Positions 26,867 through 36,057 of a stretch of DNA of 57,494 nucleotides are shown piece by piece. The stretch is from Pseudoalteromonas caenipelagi (lineage in GTDB: Bacteria > Pseudomonadota > Gammaproteobacteria > Enterobacterales > Alteromonadaceae): NCBI RefSeq assembly GCF_013140855.1, contig NZ_JABBPG010000015.1, positions 1 through 57,494 on the forward strand, read 5' to 3'. Position 1 is the stretch's first letter; every line of letters starts with the position of its first letter. The position numbers were made by a program, and so were the translations under genes. The notes below the pieces were generated by a model, which saw only the letters and a list, made by a program, of their open reading frames with translations, made no database searches and was not told the DNA's origin.

Positions 26867-26883
26867 GTGATGCGCAGCATCAC
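26867..26883 (+). terminator. Short hairpin between the SUMF1-fold gene and mreB
   Basis: GTGATGC (26867-26873) pairs with GCATCAC (26877-26883) around a 3-base loop, followed by TTAATTTAAAG. With only 7 base pairs and a broken T-run it is a weak terminator or attenuator candidate upstream of mreB. Confidence 0.35.
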
Positions 26884-26919
26884 TTAATTTAAAGTATTTC
26901 TTTAAGGTTACCCAGCCTC

Positions 26920-27963
26920 ATGTTTAAAAAATTACGCGGATTATTTTCCAACGACCTATCAATTGATTTAGGTACAGCTAACACTCTTATTTATGTAAAA
27001 GAAGAAGGTATTGTATTAAATGAGCCTTCGGTTGTCGCGATTAGACAGGAACGAGCTGGAGGCCCTAAAAGTGTTGCATCAGTCGGTACTGCCGCTAAGC
27101 AAATGTTGGGCCGTACGCCTGGCAATATCAAAGCGATTCGACCAATGAAAGATGGGGTTATCGCTGACTTTTATGTAACAGAAAAAATGTTACAGCATTT
27201 CATCAAGCAAGTGCACAATAACAACTTTATGAGACCAAGTCCTCGAGTTTTAATTTGTGTACCTTGCGGTGCAACTCAAGTTGAAAAGCGTGCCATTCGT
27301 GAGTCAGCAATGGGGGCTGGAGCAAGAGAGGTTTACTTAATAGAAGAGCCTATGGCGGCAGCGATCGGTGCAGGTTTACCTGTATCAGAAGCGACAGGCT
27401 CTATGGTTGTCGACATTGGTGGCGGTACAACAGAAGTTGCTATCATTTCTCTAAATGGCGTGGTGTATTCTTCATCAGTGCGCATTGGCGGTGATAAATT
27501 TGATGAGGCAATCATTAACTATGTACGCCGCAATTTTGGTAGCTTGATCGGTGAAGCGACTGCAGAGCATATCAAACATGAAATTGGCTCGGCGTTTAAA
27601 AGTGATGAGCCGGTATCAATCGAAGTGCGTGGTCGCAATTTAGCAGAGGGTGTACCTCGCTCATTTACACTTAACTCTCACGAAATACTTGAAGCGTTGC
27701 AAGAGCCGTTAATGGGGATTGTGAGTGCAGTGATGGTTGCGTTAGAGCAGTCACCTCCTGAGTTGGCATCAGATATTTCTGCTCATGGTATGGTATTAAC
27801 TGGCGGTGGTGCTCTACTAAAAGACCTAGACAGATTACTAATGGAAGAAACAGGCATTCCTGTTGTAGTTGCAGATGATCCTCTTACTTGTGTGGCAAGA
27901 GGCGGCGGTAAGGCGTTAGAGATGATCGATATGCATGGTGGCGATGTATTTAGCTACGACTAA
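26920..27963 (+). CDS. mreB: Rod shape-determining actin homologue MreB
   Basis: A 347-residue MreB of standard length. Actin-fold motifs are present: phosphate-1 DLGTANTLIY near residue 17, the VVDIGGGTTEVA phosphate-2 loop near 162, and the GGGALLKDLD adenosine motif near 290. MreB forms membrane-bound filaments that guide the elongation machinery (MreC, MreD, RodA, PBP2) and keeps cells rod-shaped. It starts a tightly packed run: the stop of mreB overlaps the start of mreC (TAATG). Confidence 0.98.
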   Translation: MFKKLRGLFSNDLSIDLGTANTLIYVKEEGIVLNEPSVVAIRQERAGGPKSVASVGTAAKQMLGRTPGNIKAIRPMKDGVIADFYVTEKMLQHFIKQVHNNNFMRPSPRVLICVPCGATQVEKRAIRESAMGAGAREVYLIEEPMAAAIGAGLPVSEATGSMVVDIGGGTTEVAIISLNGVVYSSSVRIGGDKFDEAIINYVRRNFGSLIGEATAEHIKHEIGSAFKSDEPVSIEVRGRNLAEGVPRSFTLNSHEILEALQEPLMGIVSAVMVALEQSPPELASDISAHGMVLTGGGALLKDLDRLLMEETGIPVVVADDPLTCVARGGGKALEMIDMHGGDVFSYD

Positions 27964-28805
27964 TGAACTTACTATTTGGCCGTACGGTATCACTGCAACT
28001 GCGCTTAACAGTCGCAGTGATGCTCAGCATAATACTTATTGTTGGCGACCGCTTTACACAAGGTGGTAATATGATCAGGACTAGCCTGCATACAGCGGTT
28101 AGTCCTTTGTTGTATCTAGCAAGTATGCCCTATGAGGCATTTAATAGTGGCGCTAAAAGTTTGCAAACACGTGAGCAGCTTAGCGAAGAAAACAATACAC
28201 TTAGGCGTAAGCAGCTGTTGCAAAGTGAGCAGCTACAGCAGTTACAGTTTTTACAAAAAGAAAATCAAAAACTCAGAGCACTATTAAATGCATCCGCTCG
28301 GCAGAAAAATACTAGGCAAATAGCGCAAGTGTTGTCTGTCCATTCAAACCCATACAGTCACCAAGTTGTTATTAATCGGGGCACCATAGATGGTGTGACG
28401 GAGAGTCAGCCTGTTATTGATGAAATGGGACTGGTAGGGCAATTAACTCAAGTGGGAACAACAACATCACGGGTCTTGCTGATGACGGATATCACACATG
28501 CAACGCCCGTCAGGATACTACGCAATGATGTGCGTACTGTAGTCGAAGGCATTGGCAAAATAAATAAGTTAAAGTTATCCCATGTCCCGCATAGTTTAGA
28601 CGTACGAATTGGCGATGTGCTAGTAACATCTGGATTAGGTGGTACGTTTCCAGAAGGTTATCCGGTGGCTGTTGTAACGGAAGTTAACCGTGATGAAGGT
28701 TTGCCGTTTGCTCAAGTATATGCTGAGCCCATAGCCCAGTTAGATAGGGTTCGCTTATTACTGATCTTAGGTCGTACATCACAAGAGAGCTTAGATAATG
28801 ATTAA
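27963..28805 (+). CDS. mreC: Rod shape-determining protein MreC
   Basis: A 280-residue bitopic inner membrane protein: one N-terminal helix (about 12-29), a coiled coil rich in Leu, Gln and Glu (about 65-110), then the beta-rich periplasmic MreC domain (about 115-275; VINRGTIDGV and DVLVTSGLGGTFPEG are typical). It bridges MreB filaments and the PBP2-RodA synthase. Its start overlaps the mreB stop by one base, and its end overlaps mreD by eight. Confidence 0.97.
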   Translation: MNLLFGRTVSLQLRLTVAVMLSIILIVGDRFTQGGNMIRTSLHTAVSPLLYLASMPYEAFNSGAKSLQTREQLSEENNTLRRKQLLQSEQLQQLQFLQKENQKLRALLNASARQKNTRQIAQVLSVHSNPYSHQVVINRGTIDGVTESQPVIDEMGLVGQLTQVGTTTSRVLLMTDITHATPVRILRNDVRTVVEGIGKINKLKLSHVPHSLDVRIGDVLVTSGLGGTFPEGYPVAVVTEVNRDEGLPFAQVYAEPIAQLDRVRLLLILGRTSQESLDND

Positions 28806-29277
28806 GCGCTATTACTTCCTTATTGCATTTAGCGTATTTTTAGCATTGGTTATGGCGTTAATGCCACTGCCGATATCTGCTGAGCCATTTCGTCCAGATT
28901 GGGTTTTATTGGTGTTAATGTATTGGTCTTTGGCTGTACCTCATCGTGTTAATATTGGTTGGGCGTGGGTTGCAGGTTTACTGATGGATCTTGCGATTGG
29001 TGCGCCACTGGGTGTTAACTCATTAACTTACTCTATTTGTATCTATATCACAGTAAGTAATTTTCAAAAAATACGTAACTTTTCAATTTGGCAGCAAGCT
29101 GTGTTAGTTGGGTTGTTTTTAACTCTGTACCACTTACTGCTGTTTTGGTTAAACCACTTTTTACTCGATGTGTATTTTAGTCCTCATTATTTGTGGCCAG
29201 CACTCACAGGTATGCTATGTTGGCCATGGATTTTTTTATTGCTACGTAAATACCGTCGACAATTCAGGATCCGTTAA
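28798..29277 (+). CDS. mreD: Rod shape-determining protein MreD
   Basis: A 159-residue polytopic membrane protein of five or six helices, the usual length for MreD. It retains the N-terminal RPDWVLLVLMYWSLAVP motif and the GLLMDLAIGAPLGVNS stretch typical of enterobacterial and marine MreD. It works with MreB and MreC in the elongasome. Its first bases overlap mreC and its last base is shared with the maf start, indicating translational coupling. Confidence 0.96.
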   Translation: MIKRYYFLIAFSVFLALVMALMPLPISAEPFRPDWVLLVLMYWSLAVPHRVNIGWAWVAGLLMDLAIGAPLGVNSLTYSICIYITVSNFQKIRNFSIWQQAVLVGLFLTLYHLLLFWLNHFLLDVYFSPHYLWPALTGMLCWPWIFLLLRKYRRQFRIR

Positions 29278-29855
29278 TGACACCAAGCTTGTATTTGGCA
29301 TCAGCATCTCCAAGACGTAAACAGCTCCTCGCTCAGTTAGACTACGATTTTATTCAATTTTCAGTAGATGCAGATGAAACGCAATTGAATAATGAGCCTC
29401 CTTTACAATACGTTGAGCGTCTAGCGCGTTTGAAGGCTCAATCTGGAGTTGCTCAAGGTTACACTGACAGGCCCGTATTAGGCAGTGATACGGTGGTCGT
29501 GATTGATAATATCGCGTTGGGTAAGCCCAAAGATGAACAAGACTTTCTGAGTACAATGGCTCTTTTATCAGGACGCACTCATCAAGTGTATACTGCGATA
29601 GCCTTGGCAGACAGTCAGCATACTTTGAGTACTGTGGTATGTACCGATGTGACTTTTAAACAGCTAAGCCGTCAAGAAATGCATCAGTATTGGATAAGTG
29701 GTGAGCCGTTAGACAAAGCGGGGGGTTATGGTATCCAAGGTCTTGGTGGAAAATTTGTTACGCAACTATCGGGTAGCTACTTTGCAGTAATGGGTTTACC
29801 TTTATATGAAACTGATCAATTAATTAAAGAGTTTACTAAAGGCTATTATGAGTAG
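29277..29855 (+). CDS. maf: Maf family nucleotide pyrophosphatase (YhdE type)
   Basis: A 192-residue Maf protein. It shows the N-terminal LASASPRRKQLL motif, the VLGSDTVVV strand with the catalytic Asp, and GGYGIQGLGGKFV near the C-terminus. Maf proteins hydrolyse nucleoside triphosphates; the YhdE group prefers dTTP and UTP, and they are linked to arrest of septation and housecleaning of modified nucleotides. Position directly after mreD is conserved in gammaproteobacteria. It overlaps mreD by one base and rng by eight. Confidence 0.95.
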   Translation: MTPSLYLASASPRRKQLLAQLDYDFIQFSVDADETQLNNEPPLQYVERLARLKAQSGVAQGYTDRPVLGSDTVVVIDNIALGKPKDEQDFLSTMALLSGRTHQVYTAIALADSQHTLSTVVCTDVTFKQLSRQEMHQYWISGEPLDKAGGYGIQGLGGKFVTQLSGSYFAVMGLPLYETDQLIKEFTKGYYE

Positions 29856-31320
29856 TGAATTATTAATAAATGTGACGCCCAGTGAGAGTCGCGTGGCACT
29901 CATTGAAAACGGTGTACTGCAAGAAGTGCAAGTAGAGCGGATCGGTAACCTCGGTATTGTTGGTAATATTTATTTAGGTAAAGTGAGTCGAGTATTACCT
30001 GGTATGCAAGCTGCTTTTGTGGATATTGGGTTAGACAAAGCGGCGTTCTTACATGCATCTGATATCGTCAATAGCGCATCTTTTGAAGAAGGTGTGGATG
30101 AGCAGCCGATCAAAAAAGTGCAAGACATCAGAGAGCTTGTTAAGCAAGGCCAGTACATTATGGTGCAAGTGGTAAAAGACCCGCTAGGTACCAAAGGCGC
30201 GCGCTTAACCACAGACATTACTATTCCTTCACGATACCTTGTTTTTATGCCAGATGCGACACACGTAGGGGTGAGCCAAAGGATTGAAACCGAGCAAGAG
30301 CGAGCTCGTCTCAAAGAAATTGTGTCTGAGTATAATGATGAAAATGGTGGCTTTATTGTTCGTACCGCCGCCGAAGGTGCAAGTGAAGCAGAGCTGAAAC
30401 ATGATGCCGAATTTTTGAAAAAATTGTGGCGAAAAATTGTCAGTCGACGTAAAAAAACCAGCAAAGCTGCGATTTTACATGAAGATTTAACACTCGCATT
30501 TAGAACTTTAAGAGATTATGTTGGCGAGGATATGGAGCGTATCCGAGTTGACTCAAAGTTGACGTATCAAGAGCTCAAGGCGTTTACAGAAGAGTTTGTT
30601 CCCCTACTAGGAAAGGCGCTAGAGTATTATCCTGGTGAAAGACCTATTTTTGACTTATTTGACGTTGAAAGTGAGATCCAAAAAGCCCTACACAGAAAGG
30701 TTGAGTTGAAATCTGGGGGATATTTGATCATCGACCAAACGGAGGCAATGACCACGGTTGATGTTAATACTGGCGCATTTGTTGGCCATCGTAACTTAGA
30801 AGAAACGATTTTTAATACCAATGTAGAAGCCACTTCTGCCATAGCTAGGCAGCTAAGGTTACGCAACCTTGGCGGTATTATTATTATTGACTTTATTGAT
30901 ATGGTTTCGGATGAGCACAAGCGTCGCGTGCTACACTCATTAGAGACAGCCTTGGCTAAAGATCGTGCGAAAGCGAACATTAACGGCTTGTCGGCTTTGG
31001 GTTTGGTGGAGATGACCCGTAAACGTACCAGAGAAAGCCTTGAGCATATTCTGTGTGATGTTTGCCCGGCATGTTCTGGAAGAGGGTCGTTAAAAACCGT
31101 AGAAACAGTATGTTATGAAATTTTGCGAGAGATAGTTAGGGTCAATCGTGCTTACGATGCAGATAAGTTCATGGTTTATGCGTCACCCGCTGTGAGCGAA
31201 GCACTCATCAATGATGAGTATCATAATTTAGCGGAATTGGAACTCTTCATTGGAAAACAGGTCAGTATTCAAACGGAAAGCTTATATAGCCAAGAACAGT
31301 TTGACGTCGTAATGATGTAA
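29848..31320 (+). CDS. rng: Ribonuclease G
   Basis: A 490-residue RNase G, matching E. coli (489). An S1 domain lies near residues 37-130 (GNIYLGKVSRVLPGMQAAFVDIG). Catalytic acidic residues are in TTVDVNTGAF and IIIIDFIDM, and the zinc-link cysteines in CDVCPACSGRG. The long RNase E scaffold tail is absent. RNase G trims the 16S rRNA 5' end and degrades some mRNAs; in E. coli it was first named CafA for its shape phenotype and is cotranscribed with mre genes. It starts within the maf 3' end. Confidence 0.97.
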   Translation: MSSELLINVTPSESRVALIENGVLQEVQVERIGNLGIVGNIYLGKVSRVLPGMQAAFVDIGLDKAAFLHASDIVNSASFEEGVDEQPIKKVQDIRELVKQGQYIMVQVVKDPLGTKGARLTTDITIPSRYLVFMPDATHVGVSQRIETEQERARLKEIVSEYNDENGGFIVRTAAEGASEAELKHDAEFLKKLWRKIVSRRKKTSKAAILHEDLTLAFRTLRDYVGEDMERIRVDSKLTYQELKAFTEEFVPLLGKALEYYPGERPIFDLFDVESEIQKALHRKVELKSGGYLIIDQTEAMTTVDVNTGAFVGHRNLEETIFNTNVEATSAIARQLRLRNLGGIIIIDFIDMVSDEHKRRVLHSLETALAKDRAKANINGLSALGLVEMTRKRTRESLEHILCDVCPACSGRGSLKTVETVCYEILREIVRVNRAYDADKFMVYASPAVSEALINDEYHNLAELELFIGKQVSIQTESLYSQEQFDVVMM

Positions 31321-31336
31321 GGTGACGTAGTGCCCA

Positions 31337-34300
31337 ATGCAAGTTAAAACTTTTTGTTTCTTTTGTGTTCGTAAAATATGGCAGGTGTTTGCGATAACAC
31401 TTGTTATGCTTGCTGTGTTGGTTTCTATTATCAAATATAGTTTGCCTTATGCCAATGATTACCGAGAAAGTATAGAAGATATTATACATCAACAGTTTGG
31501 TGTGGATTTAAGCTTAGGCTCAATTAGTGCTAGCTGGGAAAGCAGTGGGCCAGCGCTAGTGTTAGAAAATCTTACCTTTGTTGATAATGAAAGCGCCCCG
31601 ATTGCTCTATCGATAAAAAAAACCAGTTTACAGCTGAACCTACTAGAATCATTAAAAAATTGGCAGATAAGGTCAAACTACTTTGTAATTGATGGATTTT
31701 CTGCACAAGTTAATTTAGCACAGTTGGCACAAGCTAACGACGAACAGAGTGCTGCATTTGAGCAGCAATCACTAATTGAAAGTTTATTTTTAGGTGAAAC
31801 TGGACACTTTTCTATTCAATCCAGTCAGTTAAATTTGCGTACAAAAAATGGCTTTATCCATACCTTATTACTGAATGATTTGACTTGGCAAAACAGCCCC
31901 CAAAGCCATCAAGGAGAAGGAGAGGTGGCTATCCCGGGGCTTCAGCAAGGGCGCTTCTCTGCTCGTTTGGCGTTAACAGGGAGCACACTGCGAGATCTGG
32001 CGGGGAAAGTATATTTACAAGCGCAAAATGTTGATGTTGCTGAGTGGCTCACAGAGCAGCTTTCAACTGAGCAAAAGCATATATCGACAGAGCTAAATGG
32101 GGAGCTCTGGTTAGCGCTTGATAATGGTAAAGTGCAAGATGTCACAATCAATACACTACCGAGCAAAGTTCAGTGGCAAGATGCACAGCGAACACATCAA
32201 TTAATTATGCAGCAGGGGCAATTGCAACTCATACCCACCCAAGGACAATGGCAATTACGAAGTTCTGAACTGTTGTTGAGTTTAGATAATCAAAACTATA
32301 TCCCCGCTAAGTTGCAGGGGGAATTTGGCGAGCTCAATCGCTCTGTTTGGTTTGAAGATGTCAGTGTTGGGCTTATCAAAGAGCTGTCTCAATTGTTGAA
32401 TATTGATGGTATCAATGCATTAGCCAATGCAGAGGTTACAGGTCAGCTCCAGGGGCGTATCGCTTGGTCTCCAGCATCTTCATATCAAGTATGGCTAAAC
32501 ATGGATAACCTAGGCTGGTCGGCATTCAATGGCATCCCAAGTTTAACCGATGTAAGAGTTGAAGTATTATGGCAAAGCACCGGAGCTGCGGTGCATGTTT
32601 TTAGTGAACAATCAGCACTGGCGTCACCTGGCACATTTAGAAAGCCACTTGACTACGAGCAACTCAATGCGCAGCTACAAGTTTATAAACAAGATAATGT
32701 GTGGCATATCAGTAGTGACTCTTTATGGTTCAATAATAAAGCACTAACGATTGCCGGAGAAATGCACCTCGCATTGACGGCGCAGCCAACCTTAGACCTT
32801 TATGCCGAAGTATTAGGTGGAAATGCAAAAACGGCAGGAGACTATTACCCTCGCTCGGTGATGTCTAAAAATTTAATTGAGTACCTTGATAGGGGGATTT
32901 TGGCTGGACAACACCGCAAGAGTCAAGTTTTGTTGTCAGGGGCTTTAGAGGCATTTCCTTATGAACAAGGTCAAGGCCAATTTGAAGTGCTCTCTCATAT
33001 AGATCATGCTGAGTTTTTGTTTGCGCCAGATTGGCCTGCAGTTAAAAACGCAGATGTTACCCTGCACTTTGCAAATGAACGTATGGATATTTACGCTAAT
33101 CAAGGTGAGCTCATAAACCAACAGCTTACTAGCCCAGTGATTGTCAGCTTACCTAATCTTAATCAGGCTGATAACCTGTATGTTGCTATTAATCACGAAA
33201 CAGATGCTCAAACATTGTTGCCCTTTTTTGATGCGACGCCACTAAAGGACCCCCTTGTTAATATCTTAGAAGTGGTTCAGGGGCGAGGGCAAGTGCAAGG
33301 ACAAGTAAACCTTGATATAGATCTGAACACTTTGGATGTGAATGCTTCAGGAAAAGTCCACTTAGATAATACGAACATATTTCTCAAACAGCCGGGTATG
33401 GCGTTATCGGGTGTGCGCGGTGTATTGCATTTCGATGATGACCGTATAGAGCTGAAACAAAGCTCAGCAACATGGCTTGATATGCCCATCAGCTTTGATG
33501 TGAACGCAGACGGTGATAATCGCAAATATGAGGTTAATGTTGATGCGACGTTATCGGCACAAGCTGACAAACTCATTCCTTACGCTCATGGGCTGTTGGA
33601 TGATTTTATTGAAGGAACAAGTGAACTGCACACGAATGTTAATTTAAAGTTCAAGGAGCAAGGGTTTAATTACAGCGCTCAGTTTCAGGCAAACTTGAAT
33701 GGTGTTACCAGTCACCTACCAAGTCCATACCAAAAAAATAGTGAAGAAGAGTGGGCGTTCAATGCTTTAGTGCAAGGCGATGATATTTCAAATCTTATTA
33801 CTTTTAACTTAGCTGATAAACTATTCTTTAACGGTATTTTGGATAACCAAACTGGTCAGCTAAGTCAGGCACAATTAAGCGTGGGCCAAGAGAATAAAGG
33901 GCTGAGCGGCAAAGGCTTCCATGTAGCAATTTCACAACCGAGTATCGTGATTGATTCATGGCTAACGTTTATTGATCGGTTAATTTCCTTGCCCAGCGAT
34001 TCATCGCAGAACGACTCTCTATTACCACCGCTAGAGATGATAACGGCAGAGTTTGCTAGCGCGCAATTTGCTGATATTCCTTTTACGGATTTGGAAATGC
34101 GGCTATTGCCAAATGCAGATGGTATGACCATGAAGTTAAATGCCAAAGAGCTTAGAGCAAATGTATTACTTCCACAAAAACAGTCAAGCAGACCAATTAG
34201 AATAGATAGTGACTACTTGCGAATTAACTTGATTGAGCAGCCAGAACCAAGTGAAAAACGCCGTGATTCAGATTTGGACTGGTTAACACGTATTCCAGCA

Positions 34301-35197
34301 ATTGAATTTAATTGTGGTGATTGTAAATTAGGTAACTATCAACTCGACAAAGTGAGCGCTTCATTATTTGGCGATGGGAAACAGCTTACCATTGCAGAAT
34401 TAGTTGTAGACAAAAATGATCATGTACTGAGAGGTAAAGGTCGCTGGGTTGCTGGGCGCAGTTACGTTGATGGGATCTTAAATAGTAAAGACATCGGCGA
34501 GCTATTTGATGAGTTTGATCTTACCTCGACGATTAAGGATTCTCGAGCGAATGTGGCATATCAATTAAATTGGCAAGGTGCTCCCTATGATTTTGATATC
34601 GCTACTTTAGCAGGTGAGGTTAATTGGGAGTTAGGAGAGGGTCACTTGACTGAGATAAGCGATCAGGGGGCCAGAGTTTTTTCATTACTCAGTTTAGATT
34701 CGCTGATCAGGAAGTTAAAGCTAGATTTTAGAGACGTGTTTTCAAAAGGCTTTTTTTATAACCAGATGAAAGGCAGCGTTCAGATAGACAAAGGGATTGC
34801 GTATACAAAAGACGCCAAGCTGGATGGTGTTCCGGCTGATTTGAGTATTCAAGGTTACGCAGATCTTAATACCCAAGAAATTAATTATGATTTAGCTGTG
34901 GCGCCGCAAGTGACTTCCAGCATTCCAGTTATAGTGGCATGGATGGTTAACCCTGTTTCAGGTCTAGCGGCATTAGCGCTGGATAAGGTCATACACTCTG
35001 CCCGAGTGATTTCAGAAATTAAATTCAAAGTAACGGGTACCATGAGTGAACCTGTTGTACAAGAAATAGACCGTAAAAGTCGTGAAGTTGAGATACCTCA
35101 AGCAGCACAGAATGAGCCACCTAAGCCTCAACTTGGACTTGAATCGGACAAACCCCTACAATTAAATGACCAAGGTAGTACGCCAATTTCGGGATAG
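31337..35197 (+). CDS. yhdP: YhdP family AsmA-like envelope protein
   Basis: A 1286-residue protein close to E. coli YhdP in length. One N-terminal helix (about 12-34) anchors a very long periplasmic region of repeating beta-rich segments (DUF3971 and AsmA-like C-terminal parts), ending in a Pro-rich tail. TamB/YhdP/YdbH are proposed to form bridges that carry phospholipids from the inner to the outer membrane. It follows rng by 16 bases and precedes the nitrilase gene by 35, so the cluster probably continues as one transcript. Confidence 0.93.
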   Translation: MQVKTFCFFCVRKIWQVFAITLVMLAVLVSIIKYSLPYANDYRESIEDIIHQQFGVDLSLGSISASWESSGPALVLENLTFVDNESAPIALSIKKTSLQLNLLESLKNWQIRSNYFVIDGFSAQVNLAQLAQANDEQSAAFEQQSLIESLFLGETGHFSIQSSQLNLRTKNGFIHTLLLNDLTWQNSPQSHQGEGEVAIPGLQQGRFSARLALTGSTLRDLAGKVYLQAQNVDVAEWLTEQLSTEQKHISTELNGELWLALDNGKVQDVTINTLPSKVQWQDAQRTHQLIMQQGQLQLIPTQGQWQLRSSELLLSLDNQNYIPAKLQGEFGELNRSVWFEDVSVGLIKELSQLLNIDGINALANAEVTGQLQGRIAWSPASSYQVWLNMDNLGWSAFNGIPSLTDVRVEVLWQSTGAAVHVFSEQSALASPGTFRKPLDYEQLNAQLQVYKQDNVWHISSDSLWFNNKALTIAGEMHLALTAQPTLDLYAEVLGGNAKTAGDYYPRSVMSKNLIEYLDRGILAGQHRKSQVLLSGALEAFPYEQGQGQFEVLSHIDHAEFLFAPDWPAVKNADVTLHFANERMDIYANQGELINQQLTSPVIVSLPNLNQADNLYVAINHETDAQTLLPFFDATPLKDPLVNILEVVQGRGQVQGQVNLDIDLNTLDVNASGKVHLDNTNIFLKQPGMALSGVRGVLHFDDDRIELKQSSATWLDMPISFDVNADGDNRKYEVNVDATLSAQADKLIPYAHGLLDDFIEGTSELHTNVNLKFKEQGFNYSAQFQANLNGVTSHLPSPYQKNSEEEWAFNALVQGDDISNLITFNLADKLFFNGILDNQTGQLSQAQLSVGQENKGLSGKGFHVAISQPSIVIDSWLTFIDRLISLPSDSSQNDSLLPPLEMITAEFASAQFADIPFTDLEMRLLPNADGMTMKLNAKELRANVLLPQKQSSRPIRIDSDYLRINLIEQPEPSEKRRDSDLDWLTRIPAIEFNCGDCKLGNYQLDKVSASLFGDGKQLTIAELVVDKNDHVLRGKGRWVAGRSYVDGILNSKDIGELFDEFDLTSTIKDSRANVAYQLNWQGAPYDFDIATLAGEVNWELGEGHLTEISDQGARVFSLLSLDSLIRKLKLDFRDVFSKGFFYNQMKGSVQIDKGIAYTKDAKLDGVPADLSIQGYADLNTQEINYDLAVAPQVTSSIPVIVAWMVNPVSGLAALALDKVIHSARVISEIKFKVTGTMSEPVVQEIDRKSREVEIPQAAQNEPPKPQLGLESDKPLQLNDQGSTPISG

Positions 35198-35232
35198 CAG
35201 CGTTGTTTAATTGAGCATATTGGAGTCACTAT

Positions 35233-36057
35233 ATGTCAATCTCACATGTGGTCGCAGTGCAAATGTGTTCTACGATGAACCCTGAGAAAAACTTTTTACA
35301 ATTAAAGCAGTGGCTAACTGATTGTAATCTAAAAAAACCAACACTCGTTTGCTTACCAGAAACATGGCTGGCATTTATGCAAACGGCTGAGCAGTCTTTA
35401 AGCTTATCAAAACAGTACGAATACTGGTTAACTCAGTTAGGACAGTTATGTAGGGCTTTTAATATCTGGATTGCCGCTGGCACAATGCCAGTTTATGGTG
35501 AGCAAAATAAGTATTATGCAGCGAGCTTTTTACTGAATGAAAGGGGAGAGGTTGTTGCCCGATACAATAAAATTCATTTATTTGATGCTGATGTCGCTGA
35601 TGGTAGTGGGGGTTATCGTGAGTCAAAATCAACGATAGCAGGCACAGATGTTGTGGTTGTTGATAGTCCATTTGGCAAGATTGGTCTAAGCGTATGTTAT
35701 GATCTGCGCTTTGCTGGATTGTTTCAAGCTATGAGTGAGCTAGGAGCTGAGTTATTTTTAGTCCCTAGTGCTTTTACGACCGTTACAGGGCAAGCTCACT
35801 GGGCACCTTTACTACAAGCACGGGCAATTGAAAATCAGTGTTATATCGTTGCAGCTGCGCAATGTGGTGAGCACGAAAATGGCCGCAAAACGCATGGACA
35901 TAGCCTAATATTATCACCATGGGGTGACGTTATGGCAGATGCGCAACAAACTTTAGGCTGCATCAGTGCACAGATAGATTTGGCACAACTGCATCAGCTT
36001 CGTAAGGACATGCCAGTACAGGTCCACAACAGATTTAAGAGTGAGTTTTATGAATAG
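35233..36057 (+). CDS. Carbon-nitrogen hydrolase (nitrilase superfamily amidase)
   Basis: A 274-residue nitrilase-fold enzyme with the complete catalytic triad: E43 (LPETW), K113 (RYNKIHLFD) and C155 (SVCYDLRF). It resembles the Nit1/Nit2-like group; some members are deaminated-glutathione amidases, a housekeeping repair activity, but that is inference. GGAG is the ribosome site. It lies between yhdP and tldD, a common arrangement, and its stop codon overlaps the tldD start region by eight bases. Confidence 0.9.
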   Translation: MSISHVVAVQMCSTMNPEKNFLQLKQWLTDCNLKKPTLVCLPETWLAFMQTAEQSLSLSKQYEYWLTQLGQLCRAFNIWIAAGTMPVYGEQNKYYAASFLLNERGEVVARYNKIHLFDADVADGSGGYRESKSTIAGTDVVVVDSPFGKIGLSVCYDLRFAGLFQAMSELGAELFLVPSAFTTVTGQAHWAPLLQARAIENQCYIVAAAQCGEHENGRKTHGHSLILSPWGDVMADAQQTLGCISAQIDLAQLHQLRKDMPVQVHNRFKSEFYE